Origin: JASHPR01 sp963833885
GTDB lineage: Bacteria; Actinomycetota; Actinomycetes; Streptosporangiales; Streptosporangiaceae
DNA length: 64,000 nt
Reading direction: 5' to 3'
NCBI GenBank assembly: GCA_963833885.1
Contig: CAWHZU010000033.1
Location: 62,001 to 126,000 of the forward strand
The position numbers and the translations under genes are program-made. The notes beneath the pieces were generated by a model that was not told where the DNA came from, ran no database searches, and saw nothing but the letters and a program-made list of their open reading frames with translations. Position 1 is the stretch's first letter; each line of letters opens with the position of its first letter. Shown here piece by piece: positions 34,517-43,472 of this stretch.

Positions 34517-35308
34517 ATGGATCAGCAGTACGGTGACGCAACGGTCACGCTCGGCGACGATTTCGTCGCCACCGCCGAACTGCACCGCCCGCCGGACAAC
34601 TTCTTCGACCTGACGCTGATCCGCTCGCTGGCCGACGCCTACCAGGCGCTGGACGCTGATCCGCGGTGCCGCGCGATCGTGCTCTGCGCCGAGGGAAAGC
34701 ACTTCTGCGCGGGGGCCAACCTCGGCGGCGGGGGCGGTGGGGGCGGGGTGGGCGATGGCCTCGGCGGCGGGCCCGGCGCGCTGTACCGCGAGGCGATCCG
34801 GTTGTTCGAGGCCGGCAAGCCGGTGGTGGCCGCGGTGCACGGCGCGGCGATCGGCGGCGGGCTCGGGCTGGCCTGCTCGGCCGATTTCCGGGTCGGCTGC
34901 CCGGAGGCCCGGTTCGCGGCGAACTTCGCCCGGCTCGGTTTCCACCACGGGTTCGGGCTCACGGTGACGCTGCCCGCGATCGTCGGCCAGCAGCAGAGCA
35001 TGGTCCTGCTGTACACCGGCCGCAGGATTGGCGGCGAGCAGGCGGCCGGCATCGGGTTGTGCGACCTCCTGGTGCCCGCCGATCGCGTCCGCGCCGAGGC
35101 GCACGCGCTGGCGGCCGAGATCGCGGTCTCGGCGCCGCTGGCAGTGCGGTCTATCCGGGCCACGATGCGCGGCGACCTGGCCGGCCGGATCCGGGCGGCG
35201 ACCGACCGTGAGGCCGCCGAGCAGGGCCGGCTCCTCGGCACGGCAGACTTCCGCGAGGGGGTGCGCGCGATGGCCGAGCGCCGCCCGCCGCGGTTCGAGG
35301 GACGCTGA
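34517..35308 (+). CDS. Enoyl-CoA hydratase/isomerase family protein
   Basis: 263 residues. Crotonase fold: RCRAIVLCAEGKHFCAGANL, KPVVAAVHGAAIGGGLGLAC, SADFRVGCPEARFAANFARL and LLYTGRRIGGEQAAGIGLCD supply the oxyanion hole and active-site region. A nine-Gly-rich insertion (GGGGGGGGVGDG) follows the first oxyanion strand, a place that is usually short. ATG 34517 fits GCGGAG; GTG 34511 is alternative. It precedes the two acyl-CoA dehydrogenase genes and probably acts with them in beta-oxidation of a particular acyl-CoA. Confidence 0.88.
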   Translation: MDQQYGDATVTLGDDFVATAELHRPPDNFFDLTLIRSLADAYQALDADPRCRAIVLCAEGKHFCAGANLGGGGGGGGVGDGLGGGPGALYREAIRLFEAGKPVVAAVHGAAIGGGLGLACSADFRVGCPEARFAANFARLGFHHGFGLTVTLPAIVGQQQSMVLLYTGRRIGGEQAAGIGLCDLLVPADRVRAEAHALAAEIAVSAPLAVRSIRATMRGDLAGRIRAATDREAAEQGRLLGTADFREGVRAMAERRPPRFEGR

Positions 35309-35469
35309 CCGTCCCCGCCACGGAGCCCGATCCTGGCCGACGGTACCCAGATCGCCGTGTACGCACTAGTTGATCCTGACGAAACGTTCAGGCAAGTTCA
35401 TATAAGCGGGTACGGAAACCAGATCTGCCCGGTCGTTACGATGGCCGCGGGAGTAGATCGGAGTGCGTA

Positions 35470-36771
35470 GTGGAAGCCACGGCGAGTTCGGTGCGCCGGG
35501 AGGCGCGCGACTGGATTGAGGAGAGCTTCGACCCGGAGCTCAGCGTGCGGGCCTGGCTGGAGCGCCTGGCTGATTCTGGCTGGGCGGCGCCCGCCTGGCC
35601 CGCCGAGTGGTACGGCAGGGGGCTCCCGCCGGACCTGACCGTGGTCGCCTACGAGGAGTTCAACCGCGTCGACGCGGTTGGCCCGCCAGCCGGCCTTGGC
35701 ATCATGCTCGCCGCGCCAACGATCATCGCGAACGGCAGCGACGACCTGAAGCGGCAGTTCATCCGCGCCATGCTGGTCGGGGACGATCTCTGGTGCCAGC
35801 TGTTCAGCGAGCCCGGAGCCGGGTCCGACCTGGCCGGCTTGCAGACCAGGGCGGAACGCGACGGCGACGAGTTCATCGTCAACGGACAGAAGGTCTGGAC
35901 GTCGGGGGGACAGATCGCCGACTACGGGATGCTGCTCGCCCGTACCGACCCGGACGTGCCCAAGCACCGCGGCATCAGCTACTTCGCGCTGCCGATGAAC
36001 CAGCCGGGGGTCGAGGTGCGGCCGCTGATCCAGATGACCGGCGAGTCGGGTTTCAGCGAGGTGTTCTTCTCCGACGCGCGGGTGCCGGCATCCGCGATCA
36101 TCGGGGAGCTGAACGGCGGGTGGGCCGTGGCGCTGTCCACGCTGGGCTTCGAGCGGACGTCGCTCGGAACCGCGAGCGGGCAGGGGTTCCGGCTCAGCGC
36201 GCCGGGCGGGAGCAGGTTCCTGCAGCAGCAGGAGGCCTCGGTCGGCGAGTTCATCGCCGCCTCGAAGAGCAACGCGCGCAGCTTCGGGACCGGCAGCACC
36301 GCGATGACGGGGGGCGGCATTGCCCCGCTGGTCACGCTGGCCGCCGAGCTCGGCCGCGCGCACGACCCCGAGGTGCGCCAGCAGATCGTGCGGCTGTACA
36401 CGCTGGCGTCTGCGAACAGCTGGAACGGCCAGCGGGCCAGCGCCGCGCTGAAGGCCGGCGGGCGGGCGGGCCCCGAGGCCTCGCTCGGGAAGCTCATGGC
36501 GTCCCGGGTCGCCCGGCAGTGGCGGGATACCGCCTCCCTGGTCGCCGGCCCGCAGGGGATGCTGGCCGGCGACGACGGGCCGCTCGACGGGCGGCTGGCC
36601 AGCCAGACGCTCGCGACGCCGGGGCCCTCGATCTACGGCGGCTCCGACCAGATTCAGCGCAACATCATCTCGGAGCGGGTGCTCGGCCTGCCCAGGGAGG
36701 CGGACCCGTCGCGGACGATGCCGTTCCGCGAGCTCAAGATCGGAACCCAGGCGGCGGGGGAGCAGTCATGA
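35470..36771 (+). CDS. Acyl-CoA dehydrogenase, alpha-type subunit
   Basis: 433 residues from GTG 35470. LWCQLFSEPGAGSDLAGL, EFIVNGQKVWTSGGQIADYG, KHRGISYFALPMNQPGVEVR and IYGGSDQIQRNIISERVLGL are the family blocks. The usual catalytic Glu of YEG-x-x-x-IQ is Gly here. Such proteins occur in actinobacterial heteromeric dehydrogenases of sterol or branched-chain oxidation, where the partner completes the active site. It overlaps the partner gene by four bases. It strongly resembles the dehydrogenase at 5488. Confidence 0.9.
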   Translation: MEATASSVRREARDWIEESFDPELSVRAWLERLADSGWAAPAWPAEWYGRGLPPDLTVVAYEEFNRVDAVGPPAGLGIMLAAPTIIANGSDDLKRQFIRAMLVGDDLWCQLFSEPGAGSDLAGLQTRAERDGDEFIVNGQKVWTSGGQIADYGMLLARTDPDVPKHRGISYFALPMNQPGVEVRPLIQMTGESGFSEVFFSDARVPASAIIGELNGGWAVALSTLGFERTSLGTASGQGFRLSAPGGSRFLQQQEASVGEFIAASKSNARSFGTGSTAMTGGGIAPLVTLAAELGRAHDPEVRQQIVRLYTLASANSWNGQRASAALKAGGRAGPEASLGKLMASRVARQWRDTASLVAGPQGMLAGDDGPLDGRLASQTLATPGPSIYGGSDQIQRNIISERVLGLPREADPSRTMPFRELKIGTQAAGEQS

Positions 36772-37897
36772 TCTTCACGTTCACCGACGAGCAGCGCGAG
36801 CTCGCGGCCACGCTGCGCCGCTTCCTGCAGGACAAGTCCCCGTCGTCCGAGGTGCGCAGGCTGATGGCCACGCCGGAGGGCTACGACCCGCAGACCTGGG
36901 CGCAGCTCGCCGGGCAGCTCGGACTGCAGGGCCTGGCGATCCCGGAGAAGTACGGCGGGTCCGGGCCGGCCCGGTGGAGCTCGCGATCGTGTGCGAGGAG
37001 ATGGGGCGGGCGCTGCTGTGCGCGCCCTACTTCGCCACCGCGGTGCTCGCCGCCCATGCGCTGCTGGCCAGTGGCGACCAGGCCGCCGCCGAGGAGTTCC
37101 TGCCGTCGCTCGCCGACGGCGGAACGATCGCGACGCTGGCGGTGTCCGAGGACGACGGCGCGTGGACGACCGACGGCCTGCAGACCACGGCGCGCCGGTC
37201 CGGCGACGGCTACCGGCTGGACGGGCGCAAGTCGTTCGTGCTCGACGGCCACACCGCCGACCTGCTGCTGGTCGTGGCGCAGGCGGAGGACGGGCCGAGC
37301 CTGTTCGCCGTGCCGGGAGAGGTCGGCGGGCTCTCGCGGCGGCTCCTCGAGACGCTCGACATGACCCGCAAGCAGGCGGAGCTGACGCTCGACGGCGTGC
37401 CCGCCCGGCTGATCGGCGCGGAGGGCAGCGCGGCCGACGTCGTCCGGCGAACACTGCGCCTCGCGGCCGTGGCGCTGGCCGCCGAGCAGGTCGGGGGAGC
37501 GCAGCGGTGCCTCGACATGAGCGTGGAGTACGCGAGGATCCGGATGCAGTTCGGCCGGCCGATCGGCAGCTTCCAGGCCATCAAGCACATGTGCGCGGAC
37601 CTGCTGCTCGAGGTCGAGTCGGCGCGGTCGGCGGCGTACTACGCGGCGTGGGCGGCGGAGGAAGGGTCCGAAGAGCTGCCGCTGGTGTCGAGCCTGGCCA
37701 AGGCGTTCTGCTCGGAGGCCTACTTCCGCGCCGCCGCCGACAACATCCAGATCCATGGCGGGATCGGCTTCACCTGGGAACACGACGCGCACCTGTACTA
37801 CCGGCGGGCCAAGTCCACCGAGCTGATGCTCGGCACCCCGGAAGAGCACCGGGAGATCGCCGCCACCTACCTGATCGACGGGGCCGCCGGGTCCTGA
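36768..37897 (+). CDS. Acyl-CoA dehydrogenase, beta-type subunit, apparent frameshift
   Basis: From ATG 36768 the frame gives FTFTDEQRELAATLRRFLQD and LAIPEKYGGSG, then leaves the family. The next frame resumes exactly with VELAIVCEEMGRALLCAPYF and continues through GYRLDGRKSFVLDGHTADLL, VEYARIRMQFGRPIGSFQAI and IQIHGGIGFTWEHDAHLYYR to the end. One base missing in the GGGCC run at 36963-36967 accounts for it, giving about 376 residues. Without correction it is a pseudogene. It should pair with the upstream subunit in one FAD enzyme. Confidence 0.82.
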
Positions 37898-37935
37898 CCG
37901 GATCGATGGGCCGCCGGGCCCTGGCTGACCAGCCG

Positions 37936-38019
37936 GGGCCCGGCGGCGTCGCGTCGCCGGAATCTATGGAATCTGCGGGATTTATGGAATCTGCGGGATC
38001 TGTAGAAGCCGCCGGGCCC
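37936..38019. terminator. Long-loop inverted repeat with internal 18-bp repeats
   Basis: GGGCCCGGCGGC at 37936-37947 pairs perfectly with GCCGCCGGGCCC at 38008-38019 across a 60-base loop. The loop contains two near-identical 18-bp units (37964-37981 and 37982-37999, core TATGGAATCTGCGGGAT) and a weak third. It sits between the dehydrogenase operon and the converging peptidase gene. Terminator function is inferred from position. Confidence 0.45.
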
Positions 38020-38065
38020 GCGCCGGTTCGGCGGTGACGCGGGCCCGGCGGCTGGACCTGGTTGC

Positions 38066-38968
38066 TCAGTAGCTGTTGGTCCAGTGGGTAGTGAACGCGT
38101 TACCCGCATTCGACAGGCCCGAGGCGACGGATAGCGGGTAGGTGCTTGTCGCGTCGACCATGTCGACCTGGTAATACGTCGGGTAGCCGGAGATCACGCC
38201 GGTCTTTGTGCCCGCTGTCTGGCTCGCCTTGGACAGCGTCCAGCTTCCGTAGTCGGCGAGCGGGGCTATGCCGATCGAGAAGGCGGGCCGCTCGGCGATC
38301 CATTCCACGCTGGAGTTCTGGCACGTGCTGCACGTCGCGTTCTTCGAGAAGCTGTTCGCGGGGTGGGTGAAGTCCGTCAGCGCCAGCTTGTAACTGGTGC
38401 CGGTGCGGGTCACGCTGGCAGCAATCTTGTCGCCGGGGTGGAGTGCGGTGCCGACCTCGACCGTGCCGGCCGGGTACATCTCGTACCAAGTGAAATACGT
38501 GGGATGGTGCTCAAAGCACCAGCTCAGCGTGCCGTCCTGCTCCACCGTGCCGTTGTTGTAGCCGTCAATACCGACCCATTCCGAGGTGAGCTGGTCCTCC
38601 TTGGTGCACCGCACCTTTGGTGTCTTCCACTGGCCGCTGACGTTGGTGAACGTGTTGGCGGTCTTGGAGACGTCCGCATAACCCGACCAGTTGAACGAAC
38701 TGGCCGCCGCCGTGCCCTCGATCGCGGAGGCGGGCTGGTTGACCGTCTTCGCCCCCGGGTTACCGGACGTGAACGGCGGCGCCTGCTGGTTGGTCGACAG
38801 GTAGCTGACCAGGGCGGCGCGCGCCTGGGCCTGGAAGTGGGCGGACGGCTGGCTGGCCGCGTGATCCGGCGCGGCGGCGGTCGTTACCGTCGCCTGGGTG
38901 GCGAGCGTCAGCGACCCGGCCACCACCGCGGCCGCGCCGGAAACGAGAAAATAGCGCAATACGCGCAT
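38066..38968 (-). CDS. Secreted G1 (eqolisin) peptidase
   Basis: 300 residues from ATG 38968 with a G-run upstream; an upstream in-frame ATG at 39046 would add 26 residues. The signal peptide is MRVLRYFLVSGAAAVVAGSL with a cleavage region near ATVTTAAA. After a short pro-region, the mature domain starts at SSFNWSGYADVSKTANTFTN. GQWKTPKV holds the probable catalytic Gln and SVEWIAERPAF the catalytic Glu of the eqolisin family. Paired Cys residues (CSTC) may form a disulfide. It should be an acid-acting secreted endopeptidase. Confidence 0.85.
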   Translation of the reverse strand: MRVLRYFLVSGAAAVVAGSLTLATQATVTTAAAPDHAASQPSAHFQAQARAALVSYLSTNQQAPPFTSGNPGAKTVNQPASAIEGTAAASSFNWSGYADVSKTANTFTNVSGQWKTPKVRCTKEDQLTSEWVGIDGYNNGTVEQDGTLSWCFEHHPTYFTWYEMYPAGTVEVGTALHPGDKIAASVTRTGTSYKLALTDFTHPANSFSKNATCSTCQNSSVEWIAERPAFSIGIAPLADYGSWTLSKASQTAGTKTGVISGYPTYYQVDMVDATSTYPLSVASGLSNAGNAFTTHWTNSY

Positions 38969-39424
38969 GCAAACCCCCGTAATTGAAACGACCCTGGGCA
39001 AAGATTGAATCTGATGAAATACAGTCATGTGCTCGACTGATTCCAAAAGCAGGCTAGCAAGATGGAATATGCCACCGCAGCGCTTTGTGGAATTTTGATT
39101 ACGTTACGTAATCACGCTAGATTCCGATTTGGCGGACTCGGATCGCGCTCTAATTCGTCCGTTTCATGAAGCGATACCGATTGCCCAGCCAGTAGGCATT
39201 CACGTTAAATGGCTGCGATTACCCGGGCCCGTCCCTAGCCTGGGCCGCTGCCGTCGGCACCTGCGATTACATGGGACCGCCGCCAGCCTCGGCCGGTGCC
39301 GTCGGCACCTGCGATTACATGGGACCGCCGCCAGCCCTGGCCAGTGCCGTCGGCACCGGGGGCCTGCGTGTTGACCTGTGGCGATATAACGGTCTTCAGG
39401 ATCCCCGTCTGAGGAGCACTTGCC
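38969..39424. other. Intergenic region with 48-bp tandem repeats
   Basis: 456 bases. The left part (about 38990-39130) is AT-rich and probably the peptidase promoter. The right part holds 48-bp tandem repeats (39239-39358), each with a G/C-rich palindrome. No credible gene. Open frames through the repeats are present in several phases, including both strands, and look like by-products of the composition. Confidence 0.55.
39239..39358 (+). repeat. 48-bp tandem repeat with GTGCCGTCGGCAC palindrome
   Basis: Two full units (39239-39286, 39287-39334) and a partial third. Units share CGTCGGCACCTGCGATTACA and differ at only a few bases. Units two and three contain a perfect 13-base palindrome, GTGCCGTCGGCAC (first at 39296-39308). 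A degenerate piece, TGCGATTAC, precedes the array. It lies 70 bases upstream of the hydrolase gene. Confidence 0.8.
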
Positions 39425-40648
39425 GTGGCTGGACCATCTCACCCGCCGTCCGACACCCCAGCGCTGATGGCCGGCGTGCCCCCGTTCCCTGAGCAGTCGC
39501 TGGTGACGCTCGCGAACTGGCAGGACCCGCCGTTCAACCGGTGGTCGTTCCAGCACATCAGGGAGCTGATACCGACCGCCCGCATCGCGCGCGCGGCAGC
39601 CCCTGACCCGCTGCCCCGCGCGGAACGGGACGTCCTCGGCTTCCGGTTCAGCTACGGGGACGGCGAGCTGACCGTGGCCGAGATGCTCGAGGAGACGTAC
39701 ACCGACGGGTTCCTGGTGCTGCACCAGGGACGGGTCGTGGCCGAGCACTACTTCAACGGCATGGCACCCGATGTGCCGCACCTGCTGATGTCGGTCTCCA
39801 AGTCGGTCACCTCCGCGGTCGCAGGCGTGCTGGCCGGCCAGGGTCTGCTGCGGGTCTCCGCAGCCATCGAGGAGATCGTCCCGGAGCTCGGCGGCACCTC
39901 ATTCGAGGGCGCGACCGTGCAGGACCTGCTGGACATGCGGGCGGGTACGCGGTTCGACGAGAGCTACGACAACCCAGAGGCCGACGTGCGCACCTATGAG
40001 CGGGTGTACCTGTGGCGGCCGGACAACGGGGACCCGAGGCCCGCGGACGCGCTCGGCTATTTCGCCACGCTGCAGAATGACGGCCCGCACGGTGGGCCGT
40101 TCCGGTACCGCTCGATCCTCACCGACGTGCTGGCATGGGTGATCGAGCGGGCCGCCGGTATGCGGCTGCACGAGCTCATATCGCGCGAGCTCTGGCAGCC
40201 GATGGGCGCGGAGTTCGACGCGGAGATCACCGTCGACGGGCACGGCAACCCCATGGCCGACGGCGGTATCTGCGCGAGCCTGCGCGACCTTGCCCGGTTC
40301 GGCCAGCTCTACTTGGACGGCGGCCGGGAGATCGTGCCGAAGGACTGGATCGAAGACACTATCCGAGGAGCTCCCGATGGTGCACGGGCGTTCGCCGAGG
40401 GAGACGACTCGCCCGGCTACCCGCCCGGGGCCCACTACCGCAACTGCTGGTGGATCAGGGATCCTGGCGTGCCGTTCTATCAGGCGTCGGGTATCAACGG
40501 GCAGAACATCTTCGTGCACGTGCCGTCCCAGACCGTGGTTGCGAAGTTCTCGACCTGGCCGACGGCGCTGAGCCCGGCGGCCGGCGTGACCACGCAGGCC
40601 GCGCTGGCGATAGGCAATGCCCTGCAGAACGGCCAGCTCGGGGGCTAG
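39425..40648 (+). CDS. Beta-lactamase-fold serine hydrolase (NylB-like)
   Basis: 407 residues from GTG 39425 behind GAGGAG. The serine penicillin-recognising fold has the SxxK motif in LLMSVSKSVTSAVAGVLAGQ, a Tyr motif in PFRYRSIL and a C-terminal region with ASGINGQNIFVHVP. VQDLLDMRAGTRFDESYDN is typical of the 6-aminohexanoate-dimer hydrolase / EstB subgroup. No signal peptide, so it is probably cytosolic. The true substrate is unknown; amide or ester cleavage is expected. Confidence 0.87.
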   Translation: MAGPSHPPSDTPALMAGVPPFPEQSLVTLANWQDPPFNRWSFQHIRELIPTARIARAAAPDPLPRAERDVLGFRFSYGDGELTVAEMLEETYTDGFLVLHQGRVVAEHYFNGMAPDVPHLLMSVSKSVTSAVAGVLAGQGLLRVSAAIEEIVPELGGTSFEGATVQDLLDMRAGTRFDESYDNPEADVRTYERVYLWRPDNGDPRPADALGYFATLQNDGPHGGPFRYRSILTDVLAWVIERAAGMRLHELISRELWQPMGAEFDAEITVDGHGNPMADGGICASLRDLARFGQLYLDGGREIVPKDWIEDTIRGAPDGARAFAEGDDSPGYPPGAHYRNCWWIRDPGVPFYQASGINGQNIFVHVPSQTVVAKFSTWPTALSPAAGVTTQAALAIGNALQNGQLGG

Positions 40649-40685
40649 GCCGTCGCTGCAGGGCACTGCTCACCGGTGCTCCGGG

Positions 40686-42155
40686 TTACGCGGCCGGTCC
40701 GTTTGCCAGCGTCACGCTGGCGGACTGGGACTGGCCTGTCCCGCTCTTCCAGCCGATCGTGACCTTGTCGCCCGGGTGATGCTCCTCCAGCGCCGCCTGC
40801 AGCGCGGACGGCGAGGAGACGGAGTGGCCGTCGACGGAGGTGATCACGTCACCCCCGGAGAGGCCAGCCCCGGCGGCCGGCGTTCCCTGGAGTACCCCTT
40901 GAACCGCCGCGCCCGAGCCCGCCTGGACTCCCTGCCGGGCCGCGTTGTCCGCGGACTCGACCTCGACGCCGAGGAAGCCGCTGGCGCCGATGTGCACCGT
41001 GGACGAGGCGTGGCCCGCCTCGATCTGGTTGCCGATCGCGAGCGCGTCGTTGATCGGGATCGCGAACGCATCGGTCTGCTGCGACTGCTGGAACTGCATC
41101 GTGTTGGACGCCGCGGTGTCGATGCCGATCACCTGGCCGGCGGTGTTGACCAGCGGCCCGCCCGAGTCCCCCGGCTGGATCGGAGCGTTGTGGTTGATCA
41201 GGCCGGTCAGCTGCTCGGTCGTGCCCGAGCCTTGGTCCGAGGCGGTGATCGATTTGTCGAGCGCGGTTATCTGGCCGGTGGCGACCGACGGCGTGCCGCC
41301 CTTGCCTTGCGCGTTGCCGAGCGCGACCACCTTCTGGCCGACCGCGGCGGTGTCGGAGTTGCCGAGCTTCACGGTCTTAAGGCCGGAGGCGCCCTGCAGC
41401 TGCAGCACGGCGATGTCCTTGGTCTGGTTGTAGCCGACGACCTTGGCCTGGTAGCTATGGCCGTTGCCGATATCGGTCACCTTGATCGAGGTCGCGCCCT
41501 CGATCACGTGGTTGTTGGTCAGGATCTCGCCGTTCGAGGTCAGCACCAGCCCGGTGCCCAACGACTCGGCCTGCTGGTAGCCGAGCGTGGAGGTCACGTC
41601 GACGAGGGCGGGATCCACCTGCGCTTCGATCTGCGATGTGGTCAGGGTCGGCCCGATTCCGCTGCTGCGCCCGCCGCCCAGGGCATAGAAACTGCCTAGA
41701 CCGGCCGCGAGCGCCACCGCGACGATGGCCGCACCGCGGCGGAACCGCCGGACCGGACTGCGCGGACCCTGGGGTCCGCCCCCGCCATAGCCGTAGCCGT
41801 AGGGGCCGCCGGGGCCGGCTGGCCCGCCGTAACCATAGGGTCCCTGGCCGTATGGGCCCTGACCGTACGGGCCTTGGCCGTACGGGCCTTGGCCGTACGG
41901 GTCTTGGCCGGATGGGCCCTGGCCGTAGGTTCCCTGCCCGGGTCCCTGACCATAGGGTCCTTGGCCATAGGGTCCGCCGCCGTAGCCGCCGCCAGCACCT
42001 TGGTTGCCGCCACCGTAGGGGTCGTCAACGCCGCCCCGACGGGGCGGGTCGTCAGAGCTGTCGCGACGGTACGGGTCGTCAGCGCCGGACCCAGACGAGT
42101 ACGGTGGCTGCCCGGCTGGTTCGCCGGCGGCCGGCGGCTCGTAGATGCTCCTCAT
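40686..42155 (-). CDS. Membrane-anchored DegP/HtrA-type serine protease with PDZ domain
   Basis: 489 residues from ATG 42155 (GAGGGGG upstream). The first 125 residues are cytoplasmic and low-complexity, with about nine copies of PYGQG-like units. One helix follows (AAIVAVALAAGLGSFYAL), then the trypsin-like domain with His in NNHVIEG, Asp in KDIAVLQLQ and Ser in PGDSGGPLV, and a C-terminal PDZ domain (about 385-485: GVLQGTPAAGAGLSGGDVIT). It should be an extracytoplasmic quality-control protease. The Gly/Tyr/Gln/Pro N-terminus is common in actinobacterial HtrA-like proteins. Confidence 0.92.
   Translation of the reverse strand: MRSIYEPPAAGEPAGQPPYSSGSGADDPYRRDSSDDPPRRGGVDDPYGGGNQGAGGGYGGGPYGQGPYGQGPGQGTYGQGPSGQDPYGQGPYGQGPYGQGPYGQGPYGYGGPAGPGGPYGYGYGGGGPQGPRSPVRRFRRGAAIVAVALAAGLGSFYALGGGRSSGIGPTLTTSQIEAQVDPALVDVTSTLGYQQAESLGTGLVLTSNGEILTNNHVIEGATSIKVTDIGNGHSYQAKVVGYNQTKDIAVLQLQGASGLKTVKLGNSDTAAVGQKVVALGNAQGKGGTPSVATGQITALDKSITASDQGSGTTEQLTGLINHNAPIQPGDSGGPLVNTAGQVIGIDTAASNTMQFQQSQQTDAFAIPINDALAIGNQIEAGHASSTVHIGASGFLGVEVESADNAARQGVQAGSGAAVQGVLQGTPAAGAGLSGGDVITSVDGHSVSSPSALQAALEEHHPGDKVTIGWKSGTGQSQSASVTLANGPAA
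41830..41971 (-). repeat. 15-bp repeats coding for PYGQG units
   Basis: About nine imperfect 15-bp units within the cytoplasmic N-terminus of the HtrA-type protease. The plus-strand core is GGGCCTTGGCCGTAC. Copies in the middle (around 41850-41900) are nearly identical, and outer copies have drifted. Confidence 0.75.
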
Positions 42156-42709
42156 GGGTGCGGCCCCCTCGTGCGCTTCGGTCCCTGTTTCTACGCTTCC
42201 ATCGTTGGCCGGGTACCTGTGAGAAAGCTGAAGGCCCTCTGATCGCCTACCTGATTTTTGCTGACAGCCTGAACATGCCCTGGAAGCCTGCTGTGCACTC
42301 CACTCGCGACGTGCGGCTCGGCCGATGACGAATCGCGGTCGCTCATAGGCAACCTGTTGGCCACCATAAGTTGAACCTAAGCCGAGGTGCCGACACTCAA
42401 ACGTGACAGCCGGACACCCCCCGCAGGTCCCAGCCCGGCACCCCCGGAAACCCGCTGCCAGCGAGCAGATACACGCCAACCCCGGGCACGGATAAACGGA
42501 TGCATGGGGACGAACTCCATCTCCGATGAACTCCAAAAGCGCTCCCGAAGAGCTAGTCCTATCTAGTTGCTTCTGGTCATGGGATTTCAAAATCATTGCC
42601 ACATCTCAATAACTGAGCTCGTCTGGACGAGTAGCGCGACCGGTCATGGGATATGGGAACGGCGGGCCCGGGGGAAAAGAAAGTCAGATGTCCAAGCGAG
42701 GGGAATGGC
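42156..42709. other. 554-bp gene-free region
   Basis: No open frame with coding character. It has a plausible protease leader on the left. On the right, an 11-bp direct repeat GGTCATGGGAT (42575-42585, 42642-42652) flanks a perfect 14-bp palindrome CTCGTC-TG-GACGAG at 42618-42631, in a stretch more AT-rich than the rest. This is probably the promoter/operator region of the oxygenase-like gene. A 20-codon frame at 42504-42566 is open but unsupported. Confidence 0.45.
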
Positions 42710-43384
42710 ATGCATCGCAAGCTCGATATCCTGGCGGACAAGGGCTACGTCATCCTGCGTGATTGGCAGGGGACGCCCATTGATCCTGCCGAGTGGGAAT
42801 CGCTCGAGTACATGGACTGGAAAAGCGGTGGCGACACCAATTTCGCGCCGCTGACCTCAGCAACGGGCGAAATGGACTGCCGCGGCTTCTGGGATCATGG
42901 CAAGCCCGACAAGGATGGTATCTGGACGAAGAACCGCAAGATCGCTCCCGGCCTGGCCGAATACGTCGACGAGATTGGCGGCAACTTCGGCCGCGTCCGC
43001 GTAATCAAGCTCAACCCAAGCGACGAGTCGGCGGCGCTTCACCAGCTCCACCTGGATGACAACAACCGCCTGAATCCCGATAGCGAGCCATGGGTCGTCC
43101 GGTCCTGGCTCGAGCTGGACGACGCAGCGGAGAAATCGGTCTTCATCCTGCGCGAGGATAAAGACGATCCCTCGACCGAGACGCGTATCCGGCTGCACCC
43201 GGGGATGCAACTTGTCATCGACACCCAACGGCTCTACCACGTCGTGTGGCACCCAGGACCAAAGCCGCGCTACGCGCTGATCACTTCTTGGGCTAGCGAC
43301 GATGTGCTTGACGGCTGGATCAGCCGCGAGCGGGGGAACAATAGCGATCCGGCCGCGCGCAAGATGGCTTCAGCGCGGCCGTAA
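42710..43384 (+). CDS. Hypothetical protein, possible 2-oxoglutarate/Fe(II) oxygenase-like fold
   Basis: 224 residues from ATG 42710 with GAGGGGA upstream. Not recognised by family. LHQLHLDDNNRLNP contains an HxD, and later RLYHVVWHPGPKPRYALITS offers a His followed by Arg ten residues on. The HxD...H...R spacing, with strands between, resembles the jelly-roll iron site of Fe(II)/2-oxoglutarate enzymes, but this is only inference. No membrane segments. It is followed by a strong hairpin and stands alone. Confidence 0.62.
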   Translation: MHRKLDILADKGYVILRDWQGTPIDPAEWESLEYMDWKSGGDTNFAPLTSATGEMDCRGFWDHGKPDKDGIWTKNRKIAPGLAEYVDEIGGNFGRVRVIKLNPSDESAALHQLHLDDNNRLNPDSEPWVVRSWLELDDAAEKSVFILREDKDDPSTETRIRLHPGMQLVIDTQRLYHVVWHPGPKPRYALITSWASDDVLDGWISRERGNNSDPAARKMASARP

Positions 43385-43420
43385 CGGCGCTCGTCCGGGC
43401 GTCTCAACGCCAGCGAGCGC

Positions 43421-43449
43421 GGGCCCCGGGTGCGTCGCACCCGGGGCCC
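43421..43449. terminator. G/C-rich perfect palindrome, likely terminator
   Basis: GGGCCCCGGGTGCG and CGCACCCGGGGCCC flank a single T, so the stem can be up to about 12-13 bp with a tiny loop. It starts 37 bases after the oxygenase-like gene and ends 24 bases before the DinB-like gene. No T-run follows. Confidence 0.65.
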
Positions 43450-43472
43450 CATCGTGCTGAACTGTCGGTACC

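Noticed and set aside
39129..39374. 81-codon frame through the 48-bp repeats
   Set aside because: All phases of the repeat are open because of its composition, and none has a ribosome binding site. Treated as non-coding.
42504..42566. 20-codon frame in the gene-free region
   Set aside because: No ribosome binding site, no known relatives, and too short to judge by sequence alone.
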